Shown one piece after another: positions 49,924 to 58,883 of a stretch of DNA of 64,000 bases. The position numbers and the translations under genes were made by a program. The notes under the pieces were generated by a model. The model saw only the letters and a list, made by a program, of their open reading frames with translations. It had not been told where the DNA came from and searched no databases. Numbering within the stretch: the first letter of the stretch is position 1; the number at the start of each line of letters is the position of its first letter. Source of the stretch: Prevotella sp. BV3P1 (GTDB lineage Bacteria; Bacteroidota; Bacteroidia; Bacteroidales; Bacteroidaceae); the NCBI RefSeq assembly GCF_000479005.1, contig NZ_AWXC01000037.1:62001-126000 (forward strand), in the 5' to 3' direction.

Positions 49924-51387
49924 ATGAAATTCAGATATATGAAGAGAAACATGATATTCGGCTTGGCCGTATTAGGCTTGATGATGCTGACAGGTTGCTT
50001 CGGTAGCAAGTCTGCTTCTATGGGTAAAGGCGGCGAAGTAGTGGGTGTCGGCGGAAAAGCCTTCACCGAACCCACGCCATACGGAATGACAAGGGTAAGC
50101 CGTGGCTATTTGAAGATGGGGCTTGAAAAGCAGGATAGCCTTTGGGGCAAACAGTTTTCGCAGAAAGATATCTCTGTAGACGGGTTCTGGATGGATGAAA
50201 CAGAAGTGACAAACTCTGAATACAAACAGTTTGTCACCTGGGTTCGCGACAGCATCTTGCGTACCCGTTTGGCTGATCCAGCCTATGCGGGTGACGAAAC
50301 TTATCTCATTACAGAGGACAAAAACGGTGACCCTGTTAAACCTCATCTGAACTGGAAAAAAGCGCTTCCCCGTAAGATGAATGAGGATGAGCAGCGCGCC
50401 TTGGAGAGTATGTATGTAACCAACCCGGTGACGGGCGAGAAGTTGCTCGACTATCGTCAGCTGAACTATCGCTACGAGGTGTACGACTATACAACCGCTG
50501 CCTTGAGAAAAAACAGAATGTTGCCTCAAGAGCGTAATCTTAATACCGATCTGACCGTTGATCCTGATGAAGTGGTGATGATTTCCAAGGACACCGCATA
50601 CGTTGATGACAACGGACAGATTGTGAGCGAAACCATCAACCGACCACGATCGGGTCCATGGGATTTCCTCAATACTTATATCGTCAACGTATATCCAGAC
50701 ACCACCTGTTGGGTGAATGATTTCCAAAATTCGGACAACGAGACTTATCTCCGTAACTATTTCAGCAATCCGGCGTACAACGATTATCCTGTCGTGGGCG
50801 TTACCTGGGAGCAGGCCAACGCCTTCTGCGCATGGCGAACCGATTATCTGTTAAAAGGATTGGGTGGAGAGGCTCGTTACATACAACGCTATCGTCTGCC
50901 AACAGAAGCAGAGTGGGAATACGCGGCTCGTGGCAAGGACGGCACGGAATTCCCGTGGGAAAATGAGGCAGTAGCCTCAGGTGAGGGTTGTTTCTATGCC
51001 AATTTCAAGCCCGACCGTGGCAACTATACCAAGGACGGCAACCTCATTACCAGTAAGGTAGGCATCTACGGTGCTAACTCCAACGGTTTGTACGACATGG
51101 CGGGCAATGTGGCTGAATGGACGAGTACCATTTATACTGAGGCTGGTGTTGATGCGATGAACGATTTGAATCCGCAGTTGGAATATAAGGCAGCGTTGGA
51201 AGATCCGTACAAATTGAAGAAAAAAAGTGTACGCGGCGGATCGTGGAAAGACCCAGAATCGTACATCAGAAGTGCTTGGCGTACGTGGGAATATCAAAAT
51301 CAACCTCGTTCGTACATCGGGTTCAGATGCGTACGCAGCTTGGCAAACACAACCAGTACTAAACAGAAGAAAGGCAAAAGAAAATGA
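49924..51387 (+). CDS. porK: T9SS lipoprotein PorK/GldK
   Basis: PorK/GldK forms the periplasmic ring of T9SS with PorN. The 487-residue protein has a lipobox (LMMLTGC) and a formylglycine-enzyme-like (SUMF1) fold: GFWMDETEVTNSEYKQFV near residue 89, RLPTEAEWEYAARG, GLYDMAGNVAEWTS, and RGGSWKDPESYIRSAWR near the end. It begins 16 bp after porP and overlaps porL by 4 bp (ATGA), indicating coupled translation. A second start at codon 6 is possible. Confidence 0.95.
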   Translation: MKFRYMKRNMIFGLAVLGLMMLTGCFGSKSASMGKGGEVVGVGGKAFTEPTPYGMTRVSRGYLKMGLEKQDSLWGKQFSQKDISVDGFWMDETEVTNSEYKQFVTWVRDSILRTRLADPAYAGDETYLITEDKNGDPVKPHLNWKKALPRKMNEDEQRALESMYVTNPVTGEKLLDYRQLNYRYEVYDYTTAALRKNRMLPQERNLNTDLTVDPDEVVMISKDTAYVDDNGQIVSETINRPRSGPWDFLNTYIVNVYPDTTCWVNDFQNSDNETYLRNYFSNPAYNDYPVVGVTWEQANAFCAWRTDYLLKGLGGEARYIQRYRLPTEAEWEYAARGKDGTEFPWENEAVASGEGCFYANFKPDRGNYTKDGNLITSKVGIYGANSNGLYDMAGNVAEWTSTIYTEAGVDAMNDLNPQLEYKAALEDPYKLKKKSVRGGSWKDPESYIRSAWRTWEYQNQPRSYIGFRCVRSLANTTSTKQKKGKRK

Positions 51388-52187
51388 GTGGATACAGCAA
51401 ATTCAATATGATTTATCGTCTGCAAAAGTGGATGGACAGTGTTCCGGGGCAGACGTTCTTGAACTATGCTTACAGTTGGGGTGCCTCATTGGTCATCCTG
51501 GGAGCTTTGTTCAAGCTTACTCACTTGTCTGGTGGCAACCTCATGTTGTTCATAGGCATGGGTACTGAGGTCTTCGTGTTCTTTCTCTCAGCTTTTGACC
51601 GTCCGTTTGATAAAACGGCTGACGGTCGTGATATCCCAACGCGAGTGACGGAAGAGTATTTGGAAACGGGGCAGGTAACGTATGACTATGATACGACTCC
51701 CGCACAAGCTGTGAATGCATCAAGGCCTGTTGCCTCAGCCCCACGTCACGCTGTTGTTGGACATCCGTCTACTGCAGAGCAGACTGTAGGGGAAGTATCT
51801 GCAGAGGTTCCCTTGGGAAGTCAAGTTCAACAGGTTGAGAATGCACAGCAATTGCAGACTTTGGCCGAGGCGCAAGACAACTATGTTGATGCGCTGAAAC
51901 GACTGACGGAGACGTTGGGGAAGGTATCAGAGCAGAGTGTAAGACTGACCCGGGATAGTGAGGAAATGGAAAACCTGAACCGTACGTTGACGGGTATATC
52001 CAAAGTTTACGAAATGCAGTTGAAGGGTGCCAGTCAGCAGATAGGCACCATTGACCAAATCAATGACCAGACCCGCAAGATGGCACAACAAATTGAGCAG
52101 CTCAACAAGATATATGCTCGCATGATTGAGGCCATGACCGTGAACATGCGCGCAGCCAATCCGGGGTTAGAGCCGTCGCAAGAGTAA
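51384..52187 (+). CDS. porL: T9SS inner-membrane motor protein PorL/GldL
   Basis: PorL/GldL, with PorM, forms the proton-driven motor that powers T9SS. The 267-residue protein has two N-terminal membrane segments (YAYSWGASLVILGALFKLTH and NLMLFIGMGTEVFVFFLSAF, residues about 30-75). A long cytoplasmic region follows whose last about 110 residues are predicted coiled coil. The family hallmark GALFKLTHLSGGNLMLFIG is intact. The ATG overlaps the porK stop. An octamer array of exactly 88 bp separates it from porM. Confidence 0.95.
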   Translation: MSGYSKFNMIYRLQKWMDSVPGQTFLNYAYSWGASLVILGALFKLTHLSGGNLMLFIGMGTEVFVFFLSAFDRPFDKTADGRDIPTRVTEEYLETGQVTYDYDTTPAQAVNASRPVASAPRHAVVGHPSTAEQTVGEVSAEVPLGSQVQQVENAQQLQTLAEAQDNYVDALKRLTETLGKVSEQSVRLTRDSEEMENLNRTLTGISKVYEMQLKGASQQIGTIDQINDQTRKMAQQIEQLNKIYARMIEAMTVNMRAANPGLEPSQE

Positions 52188-52189
52188 AC

Positions 52190-52277
52190 AACTCATGAAC
52201 TTATCAACTCAAGAACTCACCAACTCAAGAACTCACCAACTTATAAACTCAAGAACTCATAAACTCACCAACTCAGA
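52190..52277 (+). repeat. Octamer repeat array O5 (porL-porM junction)
   Basis: Eleven octamers in perfect register (AACTCATG, AACTTATC, AACTCAAG, AACTCACC, ..., AACTCAGA) run from 3 bp after the porL stop to the base before the porM ATG. All begin AACT. No Shine-Dalgarno-like sequence is present. Only the AACT-type arm exists here. Confidence 0.9.
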
Positions 52278-53828
52278 ATGGCAATAAAGAAAAGACCGTT
52301 ATCTCCGCGCCAAAAGATGATTAACCTCATGTATGTCGTCTTGATGGCGATGCTGGCTCTGAACGTTTCCACGGAAGTCTTAGAGGGATTCGCCGTGGTA
52401 GAGGAGAGCCTGAACCGTACAACGGACAACTCGTCAAGGGAGAATGTGTCTATCTATCACCAGCTCTCGGAGCAGTTTAAGTCAAATCCAGAGAAGGTGC
52501 AAGCGTGGTTTGACAAGGCTACGACGGTGAAACGCATGAGTGACTCACTGTATGATTTTGCGCAACAGCTCAAGGAAAATATCGTTAAAGAGGCTGACGG
52601 CCCCGATGGAAACGTGTTCGACATCAAACACAAGGATGACCTTGAAGCCGCCTCGCACGTTATGTTGGCTCCTGGGACAGGCAAGGGAAAGCTGCTTTAT
52701 GAGCGAGTGAATCATTATCGCGAGCAAATTTTGAAGATGATAACCGACGAACACCAGCGCAAGACGATAGAGAGCAACCTCACAACGCAACTGTCCAAAC
52801 GCGCCAAGGCTATGGGGAAGAATTGGCAGGAGTATATGTTTGAAAACATGCCTGTGTCGGCTGCCGTCACGATGTTATCCAAATTGCAAAGTGATGTGCG
52901 TTATGCCGAGGGAGAAGTGCTGCACGCACTCGTGGCCAATGTCGACGTCAAGGACATTCGTGTCAATAAGTTGAACGCCTTTGTTATTCCCGAGTCACGC
53001 ACTGTTGTCAGTGGTGACCGGTTCTCTGCACAGATTGTTATGGCGGCAGTGGATACCACTCGTCAACCTGAAATATATATAGGTGGAAGGAAAGTAAACT
53101 TACGAAACAACACATACCAGTTTACTGCTGGTGGCGTTGGCGAACATTCGTTCAGTGGTTACATCACGATGCGCAATGGAAGCGGTGATGTAATACGGCG
53201 TGATTTCACGCAAAAGTATTCTGTTGTGGCGCCCAGCGCAACCGTGTCGGCTGACTTGATGAACGTGTTGTACGCTGGTTATGAGAATCCCATCAGCATC
53301 AGCATTCCTGGTGTGCCGTTAACATCTGTTTCTGCATCGATGACTGGTGGAGGATTTAGGTCAGTAGGAGCTGGTAAGTACATTGCTCGTCCAACGGCTG
53401 TTGGTAAAGATGTCACCATTCAAGTGTCGTCCAATTATAATGGTGTGTCACGACAAGTGGGCAAATTCACGTTTCATGTGCGCAAGTTGCCTGATCCTAT
53501 TGCATACATTGCCATGGGAACCGATCGGTTTAAAGGTGGCGGTTTAGCCAAAGCCTCCTTGATGGGAGCCACGGGTATCAACGCTGCCATCGACGATGGT
53601 TTGTTGGATATCCAGTTTAAGGTGGTTAGTTTTGAAACCGTTTTCTTTGACAGCATGGGCAATGCCGTTCCTATGACTTCCGATGGGGCACGCTTCTCGG
53701 CGCGGCAACGTAATGAATTCCGCAAGCTGTCTCGTAATCGTCGGTTCTATATATCACATGTCACGGCAGTTGGTCCTGATGGGTTAACCCGTCGATTGCC
53801 TGCGTCTATGGAAATTATCGTCAAATAA
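52278..53828 (+). CDS. porM: T9SS motor protein PorM/GldM
   Basis: PorM/GldM spans the inner membrane once and reaches through the periplasm to the PorK/N ring. The 516-residue protein has the single N-terminal membrane helix (MINLMYVVLMAMLALNVS) preceded by RPLSPRQK. Four periplasmic beta-domains follow, with family text such as VEESLNRTTDNSS and YAGYENPISISIPGV. Its start codon directly abuts the 11-unit octamer array, so translation initiation here may depend on that array. Confidence 0.95.
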   Translation: MAIKKRPLSPRQKMINLMYVVLMAMLALNVSTEVLEGFAVVEESLNRTTDNSSRENVSIYHQLSEQFKSNPEKVQAWFDKATTVKRMSDSLYDFAQQLKENIVKEADGPDGNVFDIKHKDDLEAASHVMLAPGTGKGKLLYERVNHYREQILKMITDEHQRKTIESNLTTQLSKRAKAMGKNWQEYMFENMPVSAAVTMLSKLQSDVRYAEGEVLHALVANVDVKDIRVNKLNAFVIPESRTVVSGDRFSAQIVMAAVDTTRQPEIYIGGRKVNLRNNTYQFTAGGVGEHSFSGYITMRNGSGDVIRRDFTQKYSVVAPSATVSADLMNVLYAGYENPISISIPGVPLTSVSASMTGGGFRSVGAGKYIARPTAVGKDVTIQVSSNYNGVSRQVGKFTFHVRKLPDPIAYIAMGTDRFKGGGLAKASLMGATGINAAIDDGLLDIQFKVVSFETVFFDSMGNAVPMTSDGARFSARQRNEFRKLSRNRRFYISHVTAVGPDGLTRRLPASMEIIVK

Positions 53829-53872
53829 ATATGGGTGACATCACCTCGACAAGCTGTATAATCAGAAATAAA

Positions 53873-54913
53873 ATGAAGAAGAAATTATTATTCATATCCC
53901 TGTTATTGTGTGTCGTTCAGTTCACCGTTGCACAGCCACCGGCTCGAAGAGCGCAGCAACAACGCGCACAGCAGTCAAACGCTAATACGATTAGCATGCG
54001 CGCCCAACTGTCGTATCCCACAGAAGCTAAGATGGCTGAGGATGTGGTATGGCGACGCGACATCTATCGTGAGCTCGACTTGACGCAAGATGCCAATGCG
54101 GGCTTGTACTATCCTGTGGAGCCTATGGGCACGCAGATGAACCTGTTTTGCTACATTTTCAAGCTGATGATGACAGGCAACATCCGTGCGTATGAGTATC
54201 GGTTGGATGGTAATGAAACGTTCGAAGATTCTGCCAGGGTGAAACCTTTGGCGTTTTTGGACAACTATCATGTCTATTATGAGCGCACTGATCGAGGTAT
54301 TCGGATTGATGATAGTGATATTCCTTCACGTGAGGTAACGGCCTATTACATCAAGGAAAGTGCTTATTATGATCAAGCTACGGCCACATTCCACACCAAA
54401 GTCTTGGCCTTATGTCCCATTATGAAGCGGGTAGATGACTTTGGTGATGGTGCCACATCCTATCCCTTGTTCTGGGTGAAGTATGAAGATTTGGCTCCAT
54501 TCTTGTCCAAGCAAACCATCATGACGAGCAACCTCAACAATGCAGCCGTGATGAGTGTGGATGATTATTTTACAAAGAATCTATATAAAGGAAAGATTTA
54601 CAAGACCAACAACATGTTGGGACGAACGTTATCTCAAGAATATCCCACTGATTCGGCCATGGCGAACGCACAGAAGCGCATTGAGGCAGAAATAAAACTC
54701 TTTGAAAAGAATATGTGGGGAGACCAGGCTCGCAAGGACTCTTTGGACAGCATAGCCAAGCTCAATCCTAAGGATGTCAAGTCAAAGCGTGTGAAACGTA
54801 ATCGAAGGGCGGCGGGCAAGGAAACAACTGTCAAGAGTAGTAGAAGCCGTCGTACTTCCTCTTCGTCAAGCAATTCGCCTGCACGTGTAACCGTTAGGCG
54901 GCAACGTCATTAA
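53873..54913 (+). CDS. porN: T9SS periplasmic protein PorN/GldN
   Basis: PorN/GldN partners PorK in the periplasmic ring. From 53873 it has 346 residues with a signal peptide ending TVAQ. Family motifs are VVWRRDIYRELDL, NAGLYYPVEP, SREVTAYYIKESAYYDQ and ALCPIMKR. A start 42 bp upstream would overlap little but spoil the signal peptide. The last about 60 residues are basic and Ser/Arg-rich low complexity. It ends the por operon; the following barrel gene is 42 bp away. Confidence 0.95.
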   Translation: MKKKLLFISLLLCVVQFTVAQPPARRAQQQRAQQSNANTISMRAQLSYPTEAKMAEDVVWRRDIYRELDLTQDANAGLYYPVEPMGTQMNLFCYIFKLMMTGNIRAYEYRLDGNETFEDSARVKPLAFLDNYHVYYERTDRGIRIDDSDIPSREVTAYYIKESAYYDQATATFHTKVLALCPIMKRVDDFGDGATSYPLFWVKYEDLAPFLSKQTIMTSNLNNAAVMSVDDYFTKNLYKGKIYKTNNMLGRTLSQEYPTDSAMANAQKRIEAEIKLFEKNMWGDQARKDSLDSIAKLNPKDVKSKRVKRNRRAAGKETTVKSSRSRRTSSSSSNSPARVTVRRQRH

Positions 54914-54955
54914 AAGATTGATTATTTTTTCTTATTTAAATAAATACACAAAGAA

Positions 54956-55585
54956 ATGAAAAAAAGTATTATCTCACTTATCATGGTTTTGGCCATGGTA
55001 ACAGTTTTACCAGTTAGTGCACAAGTAAAGTTAGGTATCAAGGGAGGTATGAACCTCAGTCAAATGTCGTTAGACAAAGATGTTTTCAACACAACCAATC
55101 GTGCTGGCTTCTTCATTGGTCCAACTTTAAAAATGGGTTTGCCTGCTCCTGGTCTTGGTTTGGACCTGTCTGCATTGTACAACAGGCAAGAAGCTAAGGT
55201 TGAAGGCATCAACAACAAGTTCAATACCGTTTTGAAACAGCAACAACTGATAGTTCCTGTGAACGTAAAATATAGTATTGGTATGGGTAGTGCAGCTAAT
55301 ATTTTCGTGTTTGCAGGTCCGCAGATTGCTTTCAATATAGGTGATAAGGTGAAGAAAATATCAGAGCTTAAAGATCAAGCAGCTGAATGGACAATGAAGT
55401 CATCTAACTTCAGTGTCAATGCTGGTGTTGGCTTGACCATCGCCACGCATTTCCAAGTTACAGCCAACTACAATGTAGGTGTCGGAAAGACGGGTGACAT
55501 TACATGGAAAGGTGTGAAGGAAAGCGTAGAAAACCACAAGACCCAGGCCAACTCTTGGCGTGTAGGTGTGGCCTATTTCTTCTAA
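54956..55585 (+). CDS. PorT-like outer-membrane barrel protein
   Basis: A 209-residue protein with a signal peptide ending PVSAQ and an 8-10 strand barrel pattern (KLGIKGGMNLSQMSLD at the start, SWRVGVAYFF at the end). The start resembles PorT-family small barrels (GIKGGxN). It lies 42 bp after porN with no obvious promoter and is closed by a terminator, so it may belong to the T9SS operon. A specific T9SS role is not established by the sequence. Confidence 0.85.
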   Translation: MKKSIISLIMVLAMVTVLPVSAQVKLGIKGGMNLSQMSLDKDVFNTTNRAGFFIGPTLKMGLPAPGLGLDLSALYNRQEAKVEGINNKFNTVLKQQQLIVPVNVKYSIGMGSAANIFVFAGPQIAFNIGDKVKKISELKDQAAEWTMKSSNFSVNAGVGLTIATHFQVTANYNVGVGKTGDITWKGVKESVENHKTQANSWRVGVAYFF

Positions 55586-55625
55586 GAAAACCACGCATCA
55601 GCATAGATTGTTGATGACAATTGAA

Positions 55626-55667
55626 GCAAAAAGGGGAAGCTGCTACTTGGCAACTTCCCCTTTTTGC
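55626..55667 (+). terminator. Terminator after the por operon
   Basis: A 14-bp perfect stem (55626-55639 with 55654-55667), whose distal arm contains TTTTT. Confidence 0.85.
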
Positions 55668-55828
55668 ATCATTCATTGTAGTTTTCTCTCAACGATTCAG
55701 TATCTCATACAATCTTGTCTATCACATTCTTCATTCGTTTCTATTACTGTCCGCTAAACATAGAAATCCTCATTCCAACTCATTGAGACACAATAGTTCG
55801 GATGACAGCATGTTAGTGACAAGCCCCC

Positions 55829-57052
55829 TTATTCATTTTCTGTTACCTCGGGTGGCGATTCAGCCGCGGCTTCAAGCATGAGTTTCATGTCGGCATCCGG
55901 CATGTTGAAGAAATTATTCATGTTGAGGTATTCCATAAGTACAATGCGCACCATAGTAGCCAGCCCTGAGAAACTCCACCGCCTCTGCAATGAGCTTTGC
56001 AACAGTGACAGTAATAGATTGGCAATGATTGTAACCCAAATCTGTATCTTGATAGCGTTGGCACTCTCCCCATAGAAGTATCTAAGTGGGAAGTTCTGTT
56101 TTATCTGCTTGAAAAGAGTCTCTATCTGCCACCTCCTGCGGTAGATGGCTACGATAGTCTCCATGGACATGTCAAAGTCGTTGGTAAGCAAGGACACCAA
56201 CTTTGGCGTCTTTCCCTTCTTGATATCCACATAGGTGACGATACGCGCTATATGGTTGATACCGCCCTTCCTGAACACCACCACCTGCTCACGATATTCC
56301 ATCAGCCCATCCTCGTTCATATCCATGCAGTCTACCAACACCTCGTATTTGAGATTTTTCTTCATCTTGGTGACATAGACGACGTTCCTCTCGGTCAGTT
56401 CCTCAAACTTTTCATAATTGATATATGCACGATCCAGGGCAATGATTTCATCATGCTTAAAATGGCTGGGGGCGAGCATAAAGGAATCGTTGGTAGCGGC
56501 AGAAGTGAACTTCACGTCACAGTGAACTCCTTCGTTTGCATGAATGACGGAATGCACTTTTATGCCTCCCTTCTTCTTTCCCGTCTTAGGATGACGGCCC
56601 ACGCCCTTGAAGATGACGTTAGAGAACAGGGATATCGTGGTGGAATCGATGATTCTCAGGCGTTTTATCCATTCCTCCGTACCATTGCGTCGGCTGTCCG
56701 AAGAAAGTCTGTCCTTATTGGACTCGTAAAGGTCGCGGTACACGTCCTCAAAGAACTTCTCCGAGCGTCTGGCGTTCGCGTCTGACAGGGTACTGCGCTT
56801 AGGAACCCTGTCAATGCCTATGTGGTGAAGCTTGCGCACCTCGGCCGTCATCGCCGCCTCTATCTCGCGCAGGGAGTCGAAGCGCATGATGACTGCATAC
56901 AGCATCGTAAGAAGATGGGTGAAGCCGTCAAAGGTCTTCACATACCGCTCACCGCCGTTTCGGCGGCTTATTTCAACTATTTTATCATGGTCGAGAGATT
57001 TTATCAGCTGACCATATACCGGCTGTCCGAAGAAATGTGTACTTTTGCCCAT
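55829..57052 (-). CDS. IS4-family transposase (DUF4372-type N-terminus)
   Basis: The product is 407 residues from MGKSTHFFGQPVYGQLIKSL; an earlier in-frame ATG would extend into the promoter. The N-terminal DUF4372-like region (YVKTFDGFTHLLTMLYAVI) is followed by the DDE core: first Asp in RLRIIDSTTISLF, second in EIIALDRAYINYEKF, and the Y-(2)-R-(3)-E-(6)-K signature in IYRRRWQIETLFKQIKQNFPL. No frameshift is seen, so it may be active. Confidence 0.93.
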   Translation of the reverse strand: MGKSTHFFGQPVYGQLIKSLDHDKIVEISRRNGGERYVKTFDGFTHLLTMLYAVIMRFDSLREIEAAMTAEVRKLHHIGIDRVPKRSTLSDANARRSEKFFEDVYRDLYESNKDRLSSDSRRNGTEEWIKRLRIIDSTTISLFSNVIFKGVGRHPKTGKKKGGIKVHSVIHANEGVHCDVKFTSAATNDSFMLAPSHFKHDEIIALDRAYINYEKFEELTERNVVYVTKMKKNLKYEVLVDCMDMNEDGLMEYREQVVVFRKGGINHIARIVTYVDIKKGKTPKLVSLLTNDFDMSMETIVAIYRRRWQIETLFKQIKQNFPLRYFYGESANAIKIQIWVTIIANLLLSLLQSSLQRRWSFSGLATMVRIVLMEYLNMNNFFNMPDADMKLMLEAAAESPPEVTENE

Positions 57053-57090
57053 GTTATCTGAGTTTGGAAGCAAAAGCAAAGATAACAAAA

Positions 57091-57122
57091 AGGGCTGATA
57101 CCTCGTGAGAAGTGTCAGCCCT
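57091..57122 (-). terminator. Insulating terminator at the IS end
   Basis: AGGGCTGA/TCAGCCCT arms with T-rich sequence after them on the minus strand, just upstream of the transposase promoter. The same hairpin exists in the neighbouring IS remnant (57669-57700), where it now lies downstream of patB. Confidence 0.65.
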
Positions 57123-57161
57123 AAATTTGTATCTTACCCAAAAGTTTAGCGGACAGTAATA

Positions 57162-57629
57162 TTTGAGTATGTTGTCAAAGAGCGTTATAGTGGTAGAATC
57201 CATCATGTAAAGCAACTTCTCCCAGTCTTTAGGCTCGTGTGTCTGCCCCTTATAGCACTTGGAAGGGCGGCTGTCCGCTAAAAATTTGGCATACTTCTCC
57301 AAAAGATACGCATAAACACTTGCAAAGAACTCCTAAGGGCGGCGTATATTGGCCTCAGCAAGCGTGCTGCGACGAACCAAATAACTCATTCCGAGGTGTC
57401 TGAGCTTGTGAGCCTCAGCCTTCATGCCTATTTCAAGTTCGCGCAGAGAATCAAAGTGTTTGAGTATGCCGAACAGCATTACGACGAGATGTTGGTAGCC
57501 GTCAAAGCGCTTCACGTAAGCCTAGCTTCCTTTCGTTTCGCAGCTTATCTGAAGAATTTTCTCTTTGTCGAGTAACTTTAATACTTGACTATAGACCGGC
57601 TGTCCGGTAAAATGACTATCTTTGCTCAT
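57162..57629 (-). pseudogene. Remnant of a second, related IS4 transposase
   Basis: Reading from the ATG at 57629, one frame encodes the N-terminal third of a transposase similar to the intact one (SHFTGQPVYSQVLKLLDKEK, RFDGYQHLVVMLFGILKHF, MMDSTTITLFDNILK). It is broken by two in-frame TAG codons (57522-57524 and 57333-57335) and cut off at 57161 by the intact element. The 3' part is not found on the other side of the insertion, so it has been lost. Confidence 0.88.
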
Positions 57630-57738
57630 GGTTATATTTATTATATTGCGAAAACAAAGATAACCAAAAGGGCTGATACCTCGTGAGATGTGTCAGCCCT
57701 AATTTATTTTGTTTGAAAAAGTTTTACCGGACAGCAAT
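57630..57738 (-). mobile_element. Surviving right end of the older IS
   Basis: It contains the hairpin 57669-57700 and a terminal repeat on the minus strand reading TATTGCTGTCCGGTAAAAC (57738-57720), like the 18-bp repeat of the intact element. This terminal repeat overlaps the last codons and stop of patB. Confidence 0.75.
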
Positions 57739-58881
57739 AATTCGTTTCAATCCTTCAAGCATGAGGCTGCGAGGCATGGCAATGTTGATTCGGATGTAAT
57801 CTGCTCCTGCGGTTTTACCGTACATGGTGCCACGATTCACAAAGACTTTCCCTTCTTTCAGCAATTTGTCGGTCAGTTCATCGCCGGACATTCCCGTTGC
57901 CCGAACATTCATCCAGACAAGGTATGTACCCTCCAGGTCGATGACCTCGAGTTGGGGGAGGTTGTCTTTGAAGAATGTTTTCAGTGCCTGGTAGTTCTCC
58001 CAGAGATAGACATTGAGTTGATCAATCCAATCCTCGCCCTCGTTGTAGGCTGCCTGCAGGGCGATCACACCGAACGGATTGACGTCGCACACCTCATTGA
58101 TATTGATGGCGCGGTCAATCTTTTGCCGGTCTTCTGCATTGCTGGTGATGATGTTGGCGATCTGTAATCCAGCAATATTGAACGATTTAGTGGGCGAATT
58201 AGTTGTGATGCAATTGTCCTGACACGCTTTGGAAACGGCGGCAAAGGGTGTGAACTCGTGTCCTGGCATGACGAGTTCGCAATGAATTTCGTCGGCAATC
58301 ACCTTCACGCCATGCCTGAGACAGATGTCGTTCATGCGGCTCAGCTCCTCTGGTGTCCACACTCGTCCGGCCGGATTGTGAGGGTTGCAGAGCAAGAACA
58401 CTTTTGTCTTCTCATCTGCTGCCTGTCTCTCAAAGTCGTCAAAGTCGATTTCATACGAGTTACCTTTGCGCACCAGCGCATTCTCGGCGGTGGTGCAGCC
58501 ATTGTTGCGGATAGACGAGAAGAAACAATTGTACACCGGCGTTTGCACCAGCACCTTGTCCCCAGGCTCCGTTAGTGCCTTGATAATGGCTGAAATGGCA
58601 GGAACTACACCGGAAGTGTAGATGATCCAGTCGCGCTCGATATGCCATTGGTGGCGCCTTTCAAACCACGAAATGATGCTCTCGTAATAGCTGTCGGGCA
58701 CGATGGTGTAACCAAACACGCCATGGTCTACACGCTTTTTCAGTGCCTTGAGGATGCAGGGCGCAGCCTTGAAGTCCATGTCGGCCACCCACATAGGGAT
58801 GACACCCTCTTCTTTCACCTCGTCCCATTTCACCGAGTTGGTGCCGCGGCGGTTCACAATCTCGTCAAAATCGTATTTCAT
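57724..58881 (-). CDS. patB: MalY/PatB-type PLP-dependent aminotransferase / C-S lyase
   Basis: A cytoplasmic PLP enzyme of fold type I, 385 residues, likely cleaving cystathionine or related C-S bonds. Hallmarks are IPMWVADMDFKAAPCILKAL, YTSGVVPAISAIIKALTEPGD, LLCNPHNPAGRVWT, ADEIHCELVM and the PLP lysine in NSPTKSFNIAGLQ. The last residues and the TAA stop (57724-57726) are supplied by the terminal repeat of the IS remnant, so the natural C-terminus has been altered by a few residues. It starts 2 bp after the DUF3737 gene and is co-transcribed with it. Confidence 0.93.
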   Translation of the reverse strand: MKYDFDEIVNRRGTNSVKWDEVKEEGVIPMWVADMDFKAAPCILKALKKRVDHGVFGYTIVPDSYYESIISWFERRHQWHIERDWIIYTSGVVPAISAIIKALTEPGDKVLVQTPVYNCFFSSIRNNGCTTAENALVRKGNSYEIDFDDFERQAADEKTKVFLLCNPHNPAGRVWTPEELSRMNDICLRHGVKVIADEIHCELVMPGHEFTPFAAVSKACQDNCITTNSPTKSFNIAGLQIANIITSNAEDRQKIDRAININEVCDVNPFGVIALQAAYNEGEDWIDQLNVYLWENYQALKTFFKDNLPQLEVIDLEGTYLVWMNVRATGMSGDELTDKLLKEGKVFVNRGTMYGKTAGADYIRINIAMPRSLMLEGLKRIIAVR

Positions 58882-58883
58882 CT

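Larger units (their letters stand above)
55742..57161 (-). mobile_element. IS4-type insertion sequence, apparently intact
   Basis: The element is 1420 bp, bounded by 18-bp perfect inverted repeats TATTACTGTCCGCTAAAC (55742-55759) and its complement (57144-57161). It carries one transposase. A terminator hairpin inside the right end (57091-57122) shields the transposase promoter (TATCTTTG, 57084-57077, minus strand). No target duplication is visible. On the right it abuts the remnant of a related element, which suggests a deletion next to the insertion. Confidence 0.88.

Noticed and set aside
55730..57175. Target-site duplication around the intact IS
   Set aside because: The bases outside the 18-bp ends (GTTTC on the left, TTTGA on the right) do not form a direct repeat; the junction looks rearranged.
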